From the NCBI RefSeq assembly GCF_001895025.1, contig NZ_BCXI01000016.1, forward strand, positions 117,623 to 181,622: a DNA stretch of 64,000 nt, in the 5' to 3' direction. The position numbers and the translations under genes were made by a program. This document shows, one piece after another, positions 25,840 to 35,067 of this stretch. The stretch is from Rhodococcus zopfii NBRC 100606 = JCM 9919. GTDB taxonomy: Bacteria > Actinomycetota > Actinomycetes > Mycobacteriales > Mycobacteriaceae. How positions within the stretch are numbered: position 1 is the first letter of the stretch; each line of letters begins with the position of its first letter. The notes beneath the pieces are model-generated. The model had not been told where the DNA came from. It was given only the letters and a program-made list of their open reading frames with translations, and did no database searches.

Positions 25840-27924
25840 GTGACAGACACCATTGCGCCCGAGAAAAACAGCCCACCAGGCGGGGAACCCACCGAGGCCG
25901 AGCTCGCCCGCGCGCGCAAAGAGCACATCGGCCGCTACGTGGCGATGATCCTGCTGCCGTTCGTGATGGTCTCGATGATGATCACCGGGTACCTGGCCGC
26001 GATGCACTCGCCGGCCCCGAACAACATGCCGATCGCCGTCGCCGGTTCGATGCAGCAGGCGGGCGAGTTCGCCCGCGCAATCGAGGACGCCGATCCCGAC
26101 GCGGTGGATGTCCGGGTCGTCGCGACAGATGCCGAAGCGCGCGACCTGGTGCTTGCCCGCGAGGTGGCGGGTGCGGTCTCGCTCTCCGATGGCAACGCGG
26201 CCACGGTGTACACCGCAGGCGCTGCCGGAGCCTCGCAGTCGTCGATGGTCAGCGGCATGCTCGCCCCGCAGGTGCTCGGGCAGGGACTCGCTCTCACGGT
26301 CGATGATCTGGCTCCGCTCCCGGAGAACGACACCGCCGGGTTGGCGGCGATGTTCATGGCCACCGCGCTGATGCTCGCGGGCTACATGCCGTTGAGCATC
26401 ATGCTGTCCAACTCCCCGGAACTGCTGCGGGTGCGTCGCGTAGTCCCGCTGCTGGCAGGCTGGTCCGCCCTGATCGCGGCACTCGTGTGGTTCGTCGCAG
26501 GTCCGATTCTCGGTGCGATCGAGGGCAACACCGCGACCGTGCTGGGAATCTGCTGGCTCTCGGTCTTCGCGGTCGGTTCGGTGCAGTTGTTCCTCACCCG
26601 GATCCTGGGACCGATGGCGGTCCTGGTGGGCATGCTCTTCCTGATGGTGCTCGGCGTGCCGGCGTCCAACATGGGCATGTCGGTGCACGCCCTGCCGTCG
26701 CTCTACGCGACCCTGCACGGCTTCCTGCCGACGGCGGCCGCGGGCGAGTCGCTGCGGTCGGTGCTGTACTTCGGCGGCGACGGCCTCGGCGGTCACCTCC
26801 TGGTCCTCGTCGTCGGAGCCGTGCTCGCCCTCGCTGCGACCGTGGGCGTCGACGCACTCAAGCGTCGTCGCAACCCCGACGCCGGCGATCCCGAGGTGAC
26901 GCTGCCGTCGCTGACCGCGGGGCCGCGTCCCACGAGCGACCGGGTCCGGTACGTCACGCTGGCGTTCTTCCCGCTGGGCATGGTCGTGATGATGCTGTCG
27001 GTCATGCTCGGCGCGATGTACCAGCCGACCCCGCGGGACATGCCGGTCACGGTCGTCGCCGCGACGACCGAACAGGCCGAGCAGGTGGTCGCCGGGCTCG
27101 AGCAGAACATGAGCGGCTTGTTCGAGCTGCGCGCGTCGGACTCGATCGACGACGCTCGTGCCGACGTCCAGGACCGCACGGTCGTTGCCGCGTACGTCCT
27201 GCCGTCCGCGACGTCGCCGACCGCGACCCTGATCACCAACGAGGCGGCAGGCATGAGCCAGCAGCAGGTGGTGACGACGATCTTCGGTCAGGTCGCCGCC
27301 GGTTCGCAGATGCCGTTCACCACCGAGAACCTCGCCCCGCTGCCGGGCTCGGACTCCATGGGTACCGTCACGCTCTACGTCGCGATGGGCTGGATCATGT
27401 CCGGCTTCATGCTGGTCGTCGTGGCAGGCAGCGCCCAGCCCGCGGCCATGCGCCTGCGTCGCCTGCTGCCGATCGCCGCAGGCTGGGCGGTGTTCATGTC
27501 GGCCGTGATCTGGGTGATCGCCGATCCGATCGTCGGTGCCGTCGACGGTCACTTCCTGCCGCTGTTCGGCACGGGGATCGTCGCGATCTTCGCGACCTCG
27601 ATGTTCACCGCGGTGCCGGCGCGGCTGTTCGGGCTCCTCGCGGTGCTCCCCGCTGTGGGCATCCTGATGTTCCTCGGTGTCCCGGCGTCGAACGGCGCCA
27701 TGTCGATGTACATGACGCCGGAGATCTTCAAGTTCCTGCACGGAGTGCTGCCGATGCCGGCGGCGGTGGAGTCGGTCCGATCGATCCTGTACTTCGGCGG
27801 AGACGCGGTCGGCGGGCATCTGCTCACCCTCGCGATCTGGGGAGCGGTGTCGCTGTTGTGCGTCGTCGCGATCGATGCGGTACGGGCACGGAAGGAGCCC
27901 GCGAAGCAGGAGATCGACGCCTGA
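25840..27924 (+). CDS. Internally duplicated YhgE/Pip-like (ABC-2-type) membrane protein
   Basis: The 694-aa protein consists of two homologous halves of about 345 residues. Each has a first membrane helix, an external domain (about 130 residues) and about five further membrane helices. The repeats are clearest at the end of each half: GVPASNMGMSV and GESLRSVLYFGGDGLGGHLL in the first, GVPASNGAMSM and VESVRSILYFGGDAVGGHLL in the second. The layout recalls YhgE/Pip and ABC-2 permease-like proteins, often linked to lipid or drug export. The GTG at 25840 follows GAGGAG with good spacing; an in-frame ATG at 25792 lacks this. The regulator is probably the divergent TetR. Confidence 0.75.
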   Translation: MTDTIAPEKNSPPGGEPTEAELARARKEHIGRYVAMILLPFVMVSMMITGYLAAMHSPAPNNMPIAVAGSMQQAGEFARAIEDADPDAVDVRVVATDAEARDLVLAREVAGAVSLSDGNAATVYTAGAAGASQSSMVSGMLAPQVLGQGLALTVDDLAPLPENDTAGLAAMFMATALMLAGYMPLSIMLSNSPELLRVRRVVPLLAGWSALIAALVWFVAGPILGAIEGNTATVLGICWLSVFAVGSVQLFLTRILGPMAVLVGMLFLMVLGVPASNMGMSVHALPSLYATLHGFLPTAAAGESLRSVLYFGGDGLGGHLLVLVVGAVLALAATVGVDALKRRRNPDAGDPEVTLPSLTAGPRPTSDRVRYVTLAFFPLGMVVMMLSVMLGAMYQPTPRDMPVTVVAATTEQAEQVVAGLEQNMSGLFELRASDSIDDARADVQDRTVVAAYVLPSATSPTATLITNEAAGMSQQQVVTTIFGQVAAGSQMPFTTENLAPLPGSDSMGTVTLYVAMGWIMSGFMLVVVAGSAQPAAMRLRRLLPIAAGWAVFMSAVIWVIADPIVGAVDGHFLPLFGTGIVAIFATSMFTAVPARLFGLLAVLPAVGILMFLGVPASNGAMSMYMTPEIFKFLHGVLPMPAAVESVRSILYFGGDAVGGHLLTLAIWGAVSLLCVVAIDAVRARKEPAKQEIDA

Positions 27925-27940
27925 GCGGACCCGCTCGATC

Positions 27941-27987
27941 CGAACGTCACCCCGGCCGGCGCATCTCGCCGGCCGGGGTGACGTTCG
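27941..27987. terminator. Bidirectional terminator, 21-bp perfect hairpin
   Basis: The arms 27941-27961 and 27967-27987 are perfectly complementary with a 5-nt loop. They lie between convergent genes (transporter and hemolysin III). Confidence 0.8.
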
Positions 27988-28022
27988 TAGAGCCCACGGC
28001 CTCCCGTGGCCGGTCGAGTGAT

Positions 28023-28691
28023 TCAGGAGAACACGACGAGCCACACGGCGATCGCGTGGCACAGCGCGGCGAGGACGGTCGCGGCATGGAAGAACTCGTG
28101 GTGACCGAATGTGTGGGGCCACGGGTCCGGCCATTTTGTCGCGTACAGCACCGCGCCGACGCTGTAGAGGATGCCGCCGATCAGCAGGAGCAGCATCGGG
28201 ACGAGCCCGGCCTCGTCGACCACCGTGCCCGCGACGGGGACGATGGCCCAGCCGAGGAGCAGATACAGGGGTACCCCGACCCAGCGAGGCGCGGTCGGCC
28301 ACAACATCTTCAGCGCGACACCGGCCAGGGCGCCCGACCACACGACGATCAGCAGGGTGCGGCCCGTGGCCGGCGGGAGCGCGAGGGTGGCGAACGGCGT
28401 GTAGCTGCCCGCGATGAACAGGAAGATCATCGAATGGTCGGCGCGCTTCATCCACATGCGCGCCCGGGGATCGCGCCAGTGCACCCGGTGATAGAGCGCG
28501 CTGACCCCGAACACCCCGCACACCGTGAGGCTGTAGATCGCGGTGACGGTGCCCGCGGGCGGTTCGGCGATCGTCGTAGCCAGGGTGACCAGCACGATGC
28601 CGGCGATCACCGAGACCGCGAACGCCCACAGATGGATCCACCCCCGCATGCGCGGCTTGACCGGCAGTTCGTCGATCCCGAACACCGCCAT
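28023..28691 (-). CDS. Hemolysin III / PAQR-family membrane protein
   Basis: The 222-aa protein has seven membrane helices and the conserved PAQR/hemolysin III residues: YHRVHWR, KRADHSMIFLFIAGSYTP and the C-terminal GHHEFFHAATVLA, where His residues form a zinc site in homologs. It corresponds to Rv1085c next to the Z-prenyl synthase gene. Despite the name, a cytolytic role is not established for such chromosomal homologs. Upstream, a 20-bp inverted repeat lies in the gap shared with the prenyl synthase. Confidence 0.88.
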   Translation of the reverse strand: MAVFGIDELPVKPRMRGWIHLWAFAVSVIAGIVLVTLATTIAEPPAGTVTAIYSLTVCGVFGVSALYHRVHWRDPRARMWMKRADHSMIFLFIAGSYTPFATLALPPATGRTLLIVVWSGALAGVALKMLWPTAPRWVGVPLYLLLGWAIVPVAGTVVDEAGLVPMLLLLIGGILYSVGAVLYATKWPDPWPHTFGHHEFFHAATVLAALCHAIAVWLVVFS

Positions 28692-28720
28692 GAGCCCGGA
28701 CTCCCTTCGTACCGTTCGGT

Positions 28721-28740
28721 AACCTACGCAACCGTAGGTT
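28721..28740. promoter_or_regulatory. Inverted repeat between hemolysin III and Z-prenyl synthase genes
   Basis: AACCTACG-CAAC-CGTAGGTT is a perfect 8-bp inverted repeat with a 4-nt spacer, 30 nt upstream of the hemolysin III start. Size and symmetry fit a TetR-type operator. The cognate regulator is not obvious. Confidence 0.55.
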
Positions 28741-28855
28741 TACGGTTCGATCGCCACGTTACCCTTGTGTCGCCCGGGGCACGTGGGGGTGTGACCACCG
28801 TCGCGGCCGGGGAGTGGAAGGGCGCGCGTAATGTGGCCCTCGTGGTGATTTCGGG

Positions 28856-29623
28856 GTGAATGTGCGCGGGGTGTTGTACGAGCTGTACGAACGGCGTCTG
28901 CTGCGCCAACTCGACGGTGCACAGCACCCTCGGCACGTCGCCGTCATGTGCGACGGCAACCGGCGCTGGGCTCGGGAGAACGGTTTCACCGACGTCAGTC
29001 ACGGCCACCGCGCCGGTGCCCGCAAGATCGCCGAACTGCTGCACTGGTGCGACGCGGCCGGCATCGAGACCGCGACTATCTACCTGCTGTCCACCGAGAA
29101 CCTGCGCCGCGAACCCGAGGAACTCGACGTCCTGCTCGAGATCATCACCGACGTCGTCGAGGAGATCTCCGGGCCGGAGCAGAACTGGAGCGTCAAGATC
29201 GTCGGGACGCTGGAGTTGCTGCCCGACGATCAGGCGCGCCGGCTCAGTGAAGCCGCCTGTCGCACCGCCGGGCGCACCGGTACCCATGTCAACGTCGCCG
29301 TCGGCTACGGCGGGCGGCAGGAGATCGTCGACGCGGTGCAGTCGCTGCTGCGGGAGCGGCAGGCGGCCGGACTGTCCGGCGAGGACCTGGTCGAGGCCGT
29401 CACCGTCGACGCCGTCGACGGGCACCTCTACACCTCGGGTCAACCCGACCCCGATCTCGTCATCCGAACCTCCGGGGAGCAGCGGCTGTCCGGGTTCCTG
29501 CTGTGGCAGAGCGCGTACTCGGAGATCTGGTTCACCGAGGCGTACTGGCCGGAGTTCCGCCGCGTCGACTTCCTGCGCGCCCTACGGGATTTCGCCGCCC
29601 GGCACCGTCGCTTCGGGATGTAG
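28856..29623 (+). CDS. Short-chain Z-isoprenyl diphosphate synthase (UppS family)
   Basis: The 255-aa cis-prenyltransferase shows all family regions: VAVMCDGNRRWARENGF with the catalytic Asp, TIYLLSTENL, VNVAVGYGGRQEIV and the C-terminal DLVIRTSGEQRLSGFLLWQS. It resembles Rv1086, which makes (2Z,6E)-farnesyl diphosphate, a precursor of decaprenyl phosphate for cell-wall arabinan and linker synthesis. The longer-chain UppS paralog would be elsewhere. The GTG at 28856 is used; an in-frame GTG at 28862 is possible. A repeat-type hairpin follows the stop. Confidence 0.92.
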   Translation: MNVRGVLYELYERRLLRQLDGAQHPRHVAVMCDGNRRWARENGFTDVSHGHRAGARKIAELLHWCDAAGIETATIYLLSTENLRREPEELDVLLEIITDVVEEISGPEQNWSVKIVGTLELLPDDQARRLSEAACRTAGRTGTHVNVAVGYGGRQEIVDAVQSLLRERQAAGLSGEDLVEAVTVDAVDGHLYTSGQPDPDLVIRTSGEQRLSGFLLWQSAYSEIWFTEAYWPEFRRVDFLRALRDFAARHRRFGM

Positions 29624-29637
29624 CCGCACCCGTGCCC

Positions 29638-29677
29638 GTGCGCGTTTTCGGTAGCAGCCGCTACCGAAAACGCGCAC
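29638..29677. repeat. Dispersed palindromic element, copy 2 (hairpin, terminator-like)
   Basis: A perfect 18-bp stem (29638-29655 with 29660-29677) and 4-nt loop lies between the convergent prenyl synthase and coaA genes. Its arms share GTGCGCGTTTTCGGTAG with the element at 3280-3331. Confidence 0.8.
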
Positions 29678-29689
29678 AAGGGCCGGGGG

Positions 29690-30622
29690 TCAGAGCTTGC
29701 GGAGACGCAACCGGTTGATCGTGTGATCGGTGTCCTTGCGCAGCACCAGGGTGGCGCGCGGACGGGTCGGCAGGATGTTCTCGACCAGGTTCGGCAGGTT
29801 GATGGAGTGCCAGATCTCCTCGGCCGCGTTCACTGCATCGCGATCGGACAGGCTCGCATAGTGGTGGAAGTGCGCGTCCGGATTCGCGAACGACGTGTTA
29901 CGCAGCGCGAGAAACCGGTCCACATACCACTTCTCGATGTCCTCGATGCGGGCGTCGACGTAGATCGAGAAGTCGAACAGGTCCGAGACCATCAGGCGGG
30001 GACCGGTCTGAAGGACGTTGAGGCCCTCGATGATGAGGATGTCCGGCTGCCGAACCACGTGGTACTGGCCGGGGATCACGTCGTACGAGATGTGCGAGTA
30101 CACCGGTGCCGCGACCTCCGCGGCCCCCGACTTGACCTCGGTCACGAAACGCAGCAGCTTCCGCCGGTCGTAGCTCTCAGGAAAACCCTTGCGGTGCATG
30201 ATATTCCGGCGGATCAGCTCCTTGGTCGGATACAGGAAACCGTCGGTGGTCACCAGGTCGACGCGCGGATGATGATCCCACCGCGCCAGCAGTGCCTGCA
30301 GCACACGGGCGGTCGTGGACTTGCCGACGGCGACCGATCCGGCGACACCGATCACGAACGGCACCTGATGGTCCGGGTGCTTCTCCCCGAGGAACGTCGC
30401 GGTCGCGGCGAACAATCGCTGCCGGGCCGCGACCTGGAGGTGGATCAACCGCGACAGCGGCAGGTACACCTCGGCGACCTCCGCGAGATCGATCTGCTCG
30501 CCGAGGCCGCGCAGGCCGATCAGTTCGTCTTCCGTGAGCACCAGTGGCGTCGCCTTGCGCAGCGTCCGCCACTGCTTGCGGTCGAACTCGACGTACGGGC
30601 TCGGCTCGCTCAGACGTGCCAT
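29690..30622 (-). CDS. coaA: Pantothenate kinase (type I)
   Basis: The 310-aa P-loop kinase phosphorylates pantothenate in the first and regulated step of CoA synthesis. Walker A is [12 protein letters not shown] (92-103). Other marks are [23 protein letters not shown] and [14 protein letters not shown], and the size fits Rv1092c. The frame stays open up to 30799, but the product from the ATG at 30622, [19 protein letters not shown], is the family N-terminus, with a GGAAGGG site upstream. It is divergent from the DUF885 gene. Confidence 0.95.
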   Translation of the reverse strand: MARLSEPSPYVEFDRKQWRTLRKATPLVLTEDELIGLRGLGEQIDLAEVAEVYLPLSRLIHLQVAARQRLFAATATFLGEKHPDHQVPFVIGVAGSVAVGKSTTARVLQALLARWDHHPRVDLVTTDGFLYPTKELIRRNIMHRKGFPESYDRRKLLRFVTEVKSGAAEVAAPVYSHISYDVIPGQYHVVRQPDILIIEGLNVLQTGPRLMVSDLFDFSIYVDARIEDIEKWYVDRFLALRNTSFANPDAHFHHYASLSDRDAVNAAEEIWHSINLPNLVENILPTRPRATLVLRKDTDHTINRLRLRKL

Positions 30623-30797
30623 CGGCACGACCCTTCCGCGGCGAGCGAACCGGCGGCACAGCCCGGGAGCGGCTTGCGACGTAGGAAGTCCATGCACCGA
30701 ATTGTGCGCGTTGCCACAGGGGCGTGTCCGCCCGGGGTCCCGGATCGAAGTGTCCGGCCACGTCGCGTCGCCGCGTGAGCGGCTAGTGTTCCGAAAC

Positions 30798-31988
30798 ATG
30801 GGATCGGACGCTTTCGTGCGGGAATATCTGCTGCTCGGGCTCGCTTTCGACCGGCTGGAGGAGGGCTTCGTCGACGCCTACACCGGCGACGCGTCGCTGC
30901 GTCGCCGGGTCGAGAACGCGCCGAAACCGGACCCTCGTGATCTATCCCACACCGCGAAGCGGCTCCGCGCGGATCTCGCGAGCGCCGGACTGTCCGACGA
31001 GCGCACCCGGTTCCTCGACGTGCACCTGCGCGCAATGGACTGCTCCGCGCGCAAATTCGCAGGTGAGGACATCGCCTTCGTCGACGAGGTCGAGGCGTAC
31101 TTCGACGTGCGCATCGCGCCCGGCGACGAGGACGACTACCGCGATGCGCACCGCCGCCTCGACGCACTGCTCCCCGGGCCGGGACCGCTCGCCGAACGCC
31201 TGCAGGCCCACCGCAAGAGTGAGATCGTGCCCGCCGACCGGCTCGCCGAGTGCGTCGAGGCGTTCTCGAGCGCATTGCGCGACAAGGTACGCGCGGTGTA
31301 CCCGCTGCCGGAGACCGAGCGGATCGAATACGAGGTGGTCGGCGACAAACCGTGGTCGGGTTTCAACTACTACCTGGGTGACTACCGCTCTCGCGTCGCC
31401 ATCAATTCCGACCTCGAGCAGCACATGTCGCACTTGCCGCGCCTGATCGCTCACGAGGCGTACCCGGGGCATCACACCGAACACTGCCGGAAGGAAGCGG
31501 GTCTGGTGGCCGGTGGACAGGCCGAGCAGACGCTGTTCCTGGTCAACACCCCGCAGTGCCTCATGGCGGAGGGCCTGGCCGACCTCGCGCTCGAGGCGAT
31601 CGTCGGCCCGGGATGGGGACGGTGGGCGCAGGAGATCTATGCCGACCTCGGCCTGCGTTTCGACGGCGAGCTGGCCGAGAAACTGCACGAGGCGTCCGCC
31701 GGCCTGCTGTCGGTGCGCCAGGACGCCGCGCTGCTGCTACACGACCGCGGTCGCAGCCACGACGATGTCGCCGCATTCCTGCAGCGCTGGTCGCTGTCGA
31801 CTCCGGAGCGGGCACGGCAGTCGTTGCGGTTCCTGTCGTCGCCGCTGTGGCGCGCATACATCAGCACGTACGTGGAGGGATACCGGTTGCTCGGCGGCTG
31901 GCTCGCGCAGGTCCCGGCCGGTGCGGAGCGCGCCGAACGGTTCGGCCGGCTGCTCGACGAGCCGTTGGTGCCGAGTTCCCTGCGGTGA
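30798..31988 (+). CDS. DUF885 family protein, putative metallohydrolase
   Basis: The 396-aa protein carries [11 protein letters not shown] (His219, Glu220, His225) and a downstream Glu in [15 protein letters not shown], the HExxxxH-type pattern of DUF885 proteins related to M32-like metallopeptidases. No signal peptide is visible, so it is likely cytoplasmic. The ATG at 30798 directly follows a purine-poor leader with no clear ribosome-binding site. Substrate unknown. It is not in the M. tuberculosis gene order between coaA and glyA, as far as I recall. Confidence 0.8.
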   Translation: MGSDAFVREYLLLGLAFDRLEEGFVDAYTGDASLRRRVENAPKPDPRDLSHTAKRLRADLASAGLSDERTRFLDVHLRAMDCSARKFAGEDIAFVDEVEAYFDVRIAPGDEDDYRDAHRRLDALLPGPGPLAERLQAHRKSEIVPADRLAECVEAFSSALRDKVRAVYPLPETERIEYEVVGDKPWSGFNYYLGDYRSRVAINSDLEQHMSHLPRLIAHEAYPGHHTEHCRKEAGLVAGGQAEQTLFLVNTPQCLMAEGLADLALEAIVGPGWGRWAQEIYADLGLRFDGELAEKLHEASAGLLSVRQDAALLLHDRGRSHDDVAAFLQRWSLSTPERARQSLRFLSSPLWRAYISTYVEGYRLLGGWLAQVPAGAERAERFGRLLDEPLVPSSLR

Positions 31989-32036
31989 CCTCGGTCACGG
32001 CAGGGTCCCGGGTTCCTGAATTCGGGATGCGCTTCG

Positions 32037-32042
32037 TAGACT
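32037..32042 (+). promoter_or_regulatory. Candidate glyA -10 box
   Basis: TAGACT fits TANNNT and lies 40 nt before the glyA ATG. GGAG 8 nt before the start is the ribosome-binding site, so this gene should have a short leader. Confidence 0.4.
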
Positions 32043-32082
32043 GGACGTCGTATCCTGCCGCCCCCAGCTTGGAGAATCCTCG

Positions 32083-33378
32083 ATGACCACCGTGCCTGGC
32101 ACCGACGTCAACACCGCCGCGCTCGCCGATCTCGACCCGGAAGTCGCGCAGGCGATGGCCGGTGAGTTGTCCCGGCAGCGCGACACCCTCGAGATGATCG
32201 CGTCGGAGAACTTCGTGCCGCGCGCTGTGCTGCAGGCGCAGGGCAGCGTGCTGACCAACAAGTACGCCGAGGGTTACCCGGGTCGCCGCTACTACGGCGG
32301 CTGCGAGAACGTCGACATCATCGAGGATCTGGCCCGCACCCGCGCCAAGGAACTGTTCGGTGCGGACTTCGCGAACGTGCAGCCGCATTCGGGCGCCCAG
32401 GCGAACGCCGCGGTGCTCATGGCGCTGATGACGCCGGGAGAGAAGCTCCTCGGCCTCGACCTCGCGCACGGTGGTCACCTCACGCACGGCATGAAGCTGA
32501 ACTTCTCCGGCAAGCTGTACGACGTCGCGTCCTACGGGGTCAGCAAGGAAGACCACCGCATCGACATGGACGAGGTCCGCGACATCGCGCTGCGGGAGAA
32601 GCCGAAGGTCATCGTCGCAGGCTGGTCGGCGTACCCGCGTCACGAGGACTTCGCCGCCTTCCGCTCGATCGCGGACGAGGTCGGCGCCTACCTGTGGGTC
32701 GACATGGCGCACTTCGCGGGCCTGGTCGCCGCGGGCCTGCACCCGTCGCCGGTGCCCTACGCCGACGTCGTGTCCACCACCGTGCACAAGACCCTCGGCG
32801 GCCCCCGCTCGGGTCTGATCCTGGCCAAGCAGGAGTGGGCGAAGAAGCTGAACTCGGCGGTGTTCCCGGGGCAGCAGGGCGGACCGCTCATGCACGCGAT
32901 CGCCGCAAAGGCCGTCGCCCTGAAGATCGCCGCAGGCGAGGAGTTCAAGGACCGTCAGCAGCGCACCCTCTCGGGCGCGAAGATTCTCGCCGAGCGCCTG
33001 TCGCAGGCCGATGTCGCCGGCAAGGGCATCTCCGTGCTCACCGGCGGCACCGACGTGCACCTGGTGCTCGTGGACCTGCGCAACTCGCAGCTCGACGGTC
33101 AGCAGGGTGAGGACGCGCTGCACGAGGTCGGCATCACCGTCAACCGCAACGCCGTGCCGTTCGATCCGCGTCCGCCGATGGTCACCTCCGGTCTGCGCAT
33201 CGGCACCCCCGCGCTCGCGACCCGCGGTTTCGGAGACGAGCAGTTCACCGAGGTCGCGGAGATCATCGCCCAGACCCTCATCGGGGGCGCCGATGCCGAC
33301 GCCCTGCGCGCTCGCGTGAGCAAGCTGGCTCAGGACGTGCCGCTGTACGAGGGCCTCGAGAACTGGTCGCTCATCTAG
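32083..33378 (+). CDS. glyA: Serine hydroxymethyltransferase
   Basis: The 431-aa PLP enzyme converts serine and tetrahydrofolate to glycine and methylene-THF. The Schiff-base lysine is Lys236 in [14 protein letters not shown]. Other family marks are [43 protein letters not shown] and [14 protein letters not shown]. Length is normal. A hairpin follows the stop. It precedes phoH2, as Rv1093 does in M. tuberculosis. Confidence 0.97.
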   Translation: MTTVPGTDVNTAALADLDPEVAQAMAGELSRQRDTLEMIASENFVPRAVLQAQGSVLTNKYAEGYPGRRYYGGCENVDIIEDLARTRAKELFGADFANVQPHSGAQANAAVLMALMTPGEKLLGLDLAHGGHLTHGMKLNFSGKLYDVASYGVSKEDHRIDMDEVRDIALREKPKVIVAGWSAYPRHEDFAAFRSIADEVGAYLWVDMAHFAGLVAAGLHPSPVPYADVVSTTVHKTLGGPRSGLILAKQEWAKKLNSAVFPGQQGGPLMHAIAAKAVALKIAAGEEFKDRQQRTLSGAKILAERLSQADVAGKGISVLTGGTDVHLVLVDLRNSQLDGQQGEDALHEVGITVNRNAVPFDPRPPMVTSGLRIGTPALATRGFGDEQFTEVAEIIAQTLIGGADADALRARVSKLAQDVPLYEGLENWSLI

Positions 33379-33406
33379 CGGTCCGCCCGCGTTAACGCAT
33401 TCTTCA

Positions 33407-33447
33407 CCGACACGCCCTGCGCTCATCGAGCGTTCAGGGCGTGTCGG
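33407..33447 (+). terminator. glyA terminator hairpin
   Basis: A 13-bp perfect stem (33407-33419 with 33435-33447) encloses a second small hairpin (CGCTC-ATC-GAGCG). It lies 29 nt after the glyA stop. Confidence 0.7.
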
Positions 33448-33502
33448 CGTTAGCGTCGAGGTGTGGTCGACACAGTTGCCGGCTACGCGGGAGGTCCTGG
33501 TC

Positions 33503-33628
33503 GTGGCTGAGCCATTCAGTGCGAGGGGCCGGCACCCGGCCCTCGTGTCCGTCACGGACACCCGGGACGACCGGCCCACCGAGAATGACACCTGCGTGGT
33601 GCCGCGCAGGTCTAGGAGCCTCACGTGA
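33503..33628 (+). CDS. Short ORF coupled to phoH2, candidate PhoAT-type antitoxin
   Basis: This 41-codon ORF ([17 protein letters not shown]...) has GGGAGG 7-8 nt before its GTG. Its TGA overlaps the GTG start of phoH2 by 4 nt. An in-frame GTG at 33461 would give 55 codons. In mycobacteria the PIN-PhoH protein PhoH2 is preceded by a short overlapping antitoxin gene, phoAT; position, size and overlap fit that. The assignment rests on context; I cannot compare the sequences here. It is too short for common gene finders. Confidence 0.5.
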   Translation: MAEPFSARGRHPALVSVTDTRDDRPTENDTCVVPRRSRSLT

Positions 33629-34992
33629 CCGCAACACGCTCCGTCCCCGCTCGCACCGGACGTCGCTCCGCGACGAAGTCCGGGGTGAAGAAATCGTCCG
33701 TACGCACGTACGTTCTGGACACCTCGGTGTTGCTCTCCGATCCGTGGGCGGTGACCCGCTTCGCGGAACACGCGGTGGTCCTGCCGCTGGTGGTGATCGG
33801 TGAACTCGAGGGCAAACGGCATCATCACGAACTCGGCTGGTTCGCACGCGAATCGCTTCGTCTGCTCGACGATCTGCGGCTGCAGCACGGTCGTCTCGAT
33901 CGGCCGATCCCGATCGGTGATGCCGGCGGAACCCTCCACGTGGAGCTGAACCACACCGATCCGTCGGTGCTGCCCGCCGGGTTCCGGACCGACGACAACG
34001 ATTCTCGGATACTGGCGTGCGCGCTCAATCTCGCGGCCGACGGGCGGGACGTGGTGCTGGTCAGCAAGGACATTCCGTTGCGGGTGAAGGCGGGCGCGGC
34101 GGGCCTGCCCGCCGACGAGTACCACGCGCAGGACGTGGTGATCTCCGGCTGGACGGGTATGGCCGAGCTCGAGGTCGACCGTGCCGTGATCGACACCCTG
34201 TTCTCCGAGGGGGTCGTCGACCTGGATGAGGCGCGGGATCTTCCGTGCCACACCGGGATCCGAATGCTCGGTGGGGCATCGAGCGCGCTGGGCCGGGTCA
34301 CCGCGGACAAGCGGGTGCAGTTGGTGCGCGGGGACCGGGAGGCGTTCGGGCTGCACGGGCGTTCCGCGGAGCAGCGTGTGGCGCTGGACTTGTTGCTCGA
34401 CGATTCGGTCGGCATCGTCTCCCTCGGTGGGAAGGCCGGCACCGGCAAGTCGGCGCTCGCGTTGACCGCCGGCCTGGAAGCGGTGCTCGAGCGGCGCACC
34501 CAGCGCAAGGTCGTGGTGTTCCGCCCGCTGTACGCGGTCGGCGGCCAGGAACTCGGCTATCTCCCGGGCAGTGAGAGCGAGAAGATGGGACCCTGGGCGC
34601 AGGCGGTGTTCGACACCCTCGACGGGCTCGCCAGCCCCGCGGTGATGGAGGAGGTGATCAGCCGCGGGATGCTGGAGGTGTTGCCGCTCACGCACATTCG
34701 TGGCCGGTCGCTGCACGATTCGTTCGTGATCGTCGACGAGGCGCAGTCGCTCGAACGCAACGTGCTGCTCACCGTGCTGTCCCGGCTGGGGTCCGGTTCC
34801 CGGGTGGTACTCACACATGATGTCGCGCAACGCGACAACCTGCGGGTGGGCCGTCACGACGGTGTCGCCGCGGTCATCGAGAAGCTCAAGGGGCACCCGC
34901 TGTTCGCGCACGTGACCCTCACCCGCAGCGAGCGGTCGCCGATCGCCGCACTGGTCACCGAGATGCTCGAGGAATTCGCCCCCGGAGCCTGA
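33625..34992 (+). CDS. phoH2: PhoH2, PIN-PhoH fusion RNA helicase/RNase
   Basis: The 455-aa protein joins a PIN RNase domain (about 28-155; first acidic residue Asp32 in [11 protein letters not shown], later acids in DDNDSRIL and VSKDI) to a PhoH ATPase domain. The ATPase has Walker [12 protein letters not shown] (268-278) and Walker [15 protein letters not shown]. In mycobacteria PhoH2 unwinds and cuts RNA and acts with PhoAT as a toxin-antitoxin pair. The layout matches Rv1095 closely. The GTG start overlaps a short upstream ORF by 4 nt. A long hairpin follows the stop. Confidence 0.93.
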   Translation: MTATRSVPARTGRRSATKSGVKKSSVRTYVLDTSVLLSDPWAVTRFAEHAVVLPLVVIGELEGKRHHHELGWFARESLRLLDDLRLQHGRLDRPIPIGDAGGTLHVELNHTDPSVLPAGFRTDDNDSRILACALNLAADGRDVVLVSKDIPLRVKAGAAGLPADEYHAQDVVISGWTGMAELEVDRAVIDTLFSEGVVDLDEARDLPCHTGIRMLGGASSALGRVTADKRVQLVRGDREAFGLHGRSAEQRVALDLLLDDSVGIVSLGGKAGTGKSALALTAGLEAVLERRTQRKVVVFRPLYAVGGQELGYLPGSESEKMGPWAQAVFDTLDGLASPAVMEEVISRGMLEVLPLTHIRGRSLHDSFVIVDEAQSLERNVLLTVLSRLGSGSRVVLTHDVAQRDNLRVGRHDGVAAVIEKLKGHPLFAHVTLTRSERSPIAALVTEMLEEFAPGA

Positions 34993-35004
34993 ATCTCGTT
35001 GGGT

Positions 35005-35047
35005 GATGGGAACCTTCAGTCGGTACGACCGGCTGAAGGTTCCCATC
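35005..35047. terminator. Hairpin between phoH2 and the carboxymuconolactone-decarboxylase-like gene
   Basis: A 20-bp stem with one G-U pair (35005-35024 with 35028-35047) and a 3-nt loop lies between convergent genes. Confidence 0.75.
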
Positions 35048-35067
35048 GCCCCCAGGGCGCCGGTGGA

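Noticed and set aside
25822..28731. A 969-codon minus-strand ORF opposite the duplicated membrane protein
   Set aside because: Composition is dominated by Arg, His and Asp as expected from the complementary frame of a membrane protein gene, and it runs through a terminator hairpin.
30623..30799. Longer coaA N-terminus from the ATG at 30799
   Set aside because: The extra 59 residues match nothing in CoaA proteins and would overlap the start of the divergent DUF885 gene.
33461..33502. GTG at 33461 as the sure start of the phoAT-like ORF
   Set aside because: It is in frame, but the GTG at 33503 has the better ribosome-binding site, so the upstream one is kept only as an alternative.
31861..35046. 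A 1061-codon minus-strand ORF opposite glyA and phoH2
   Set aside because: It is the mirror frame of two certain genes in GC-rich DNA; it has no domain, a His/Asp/Arg-rich composition and no plausible start.
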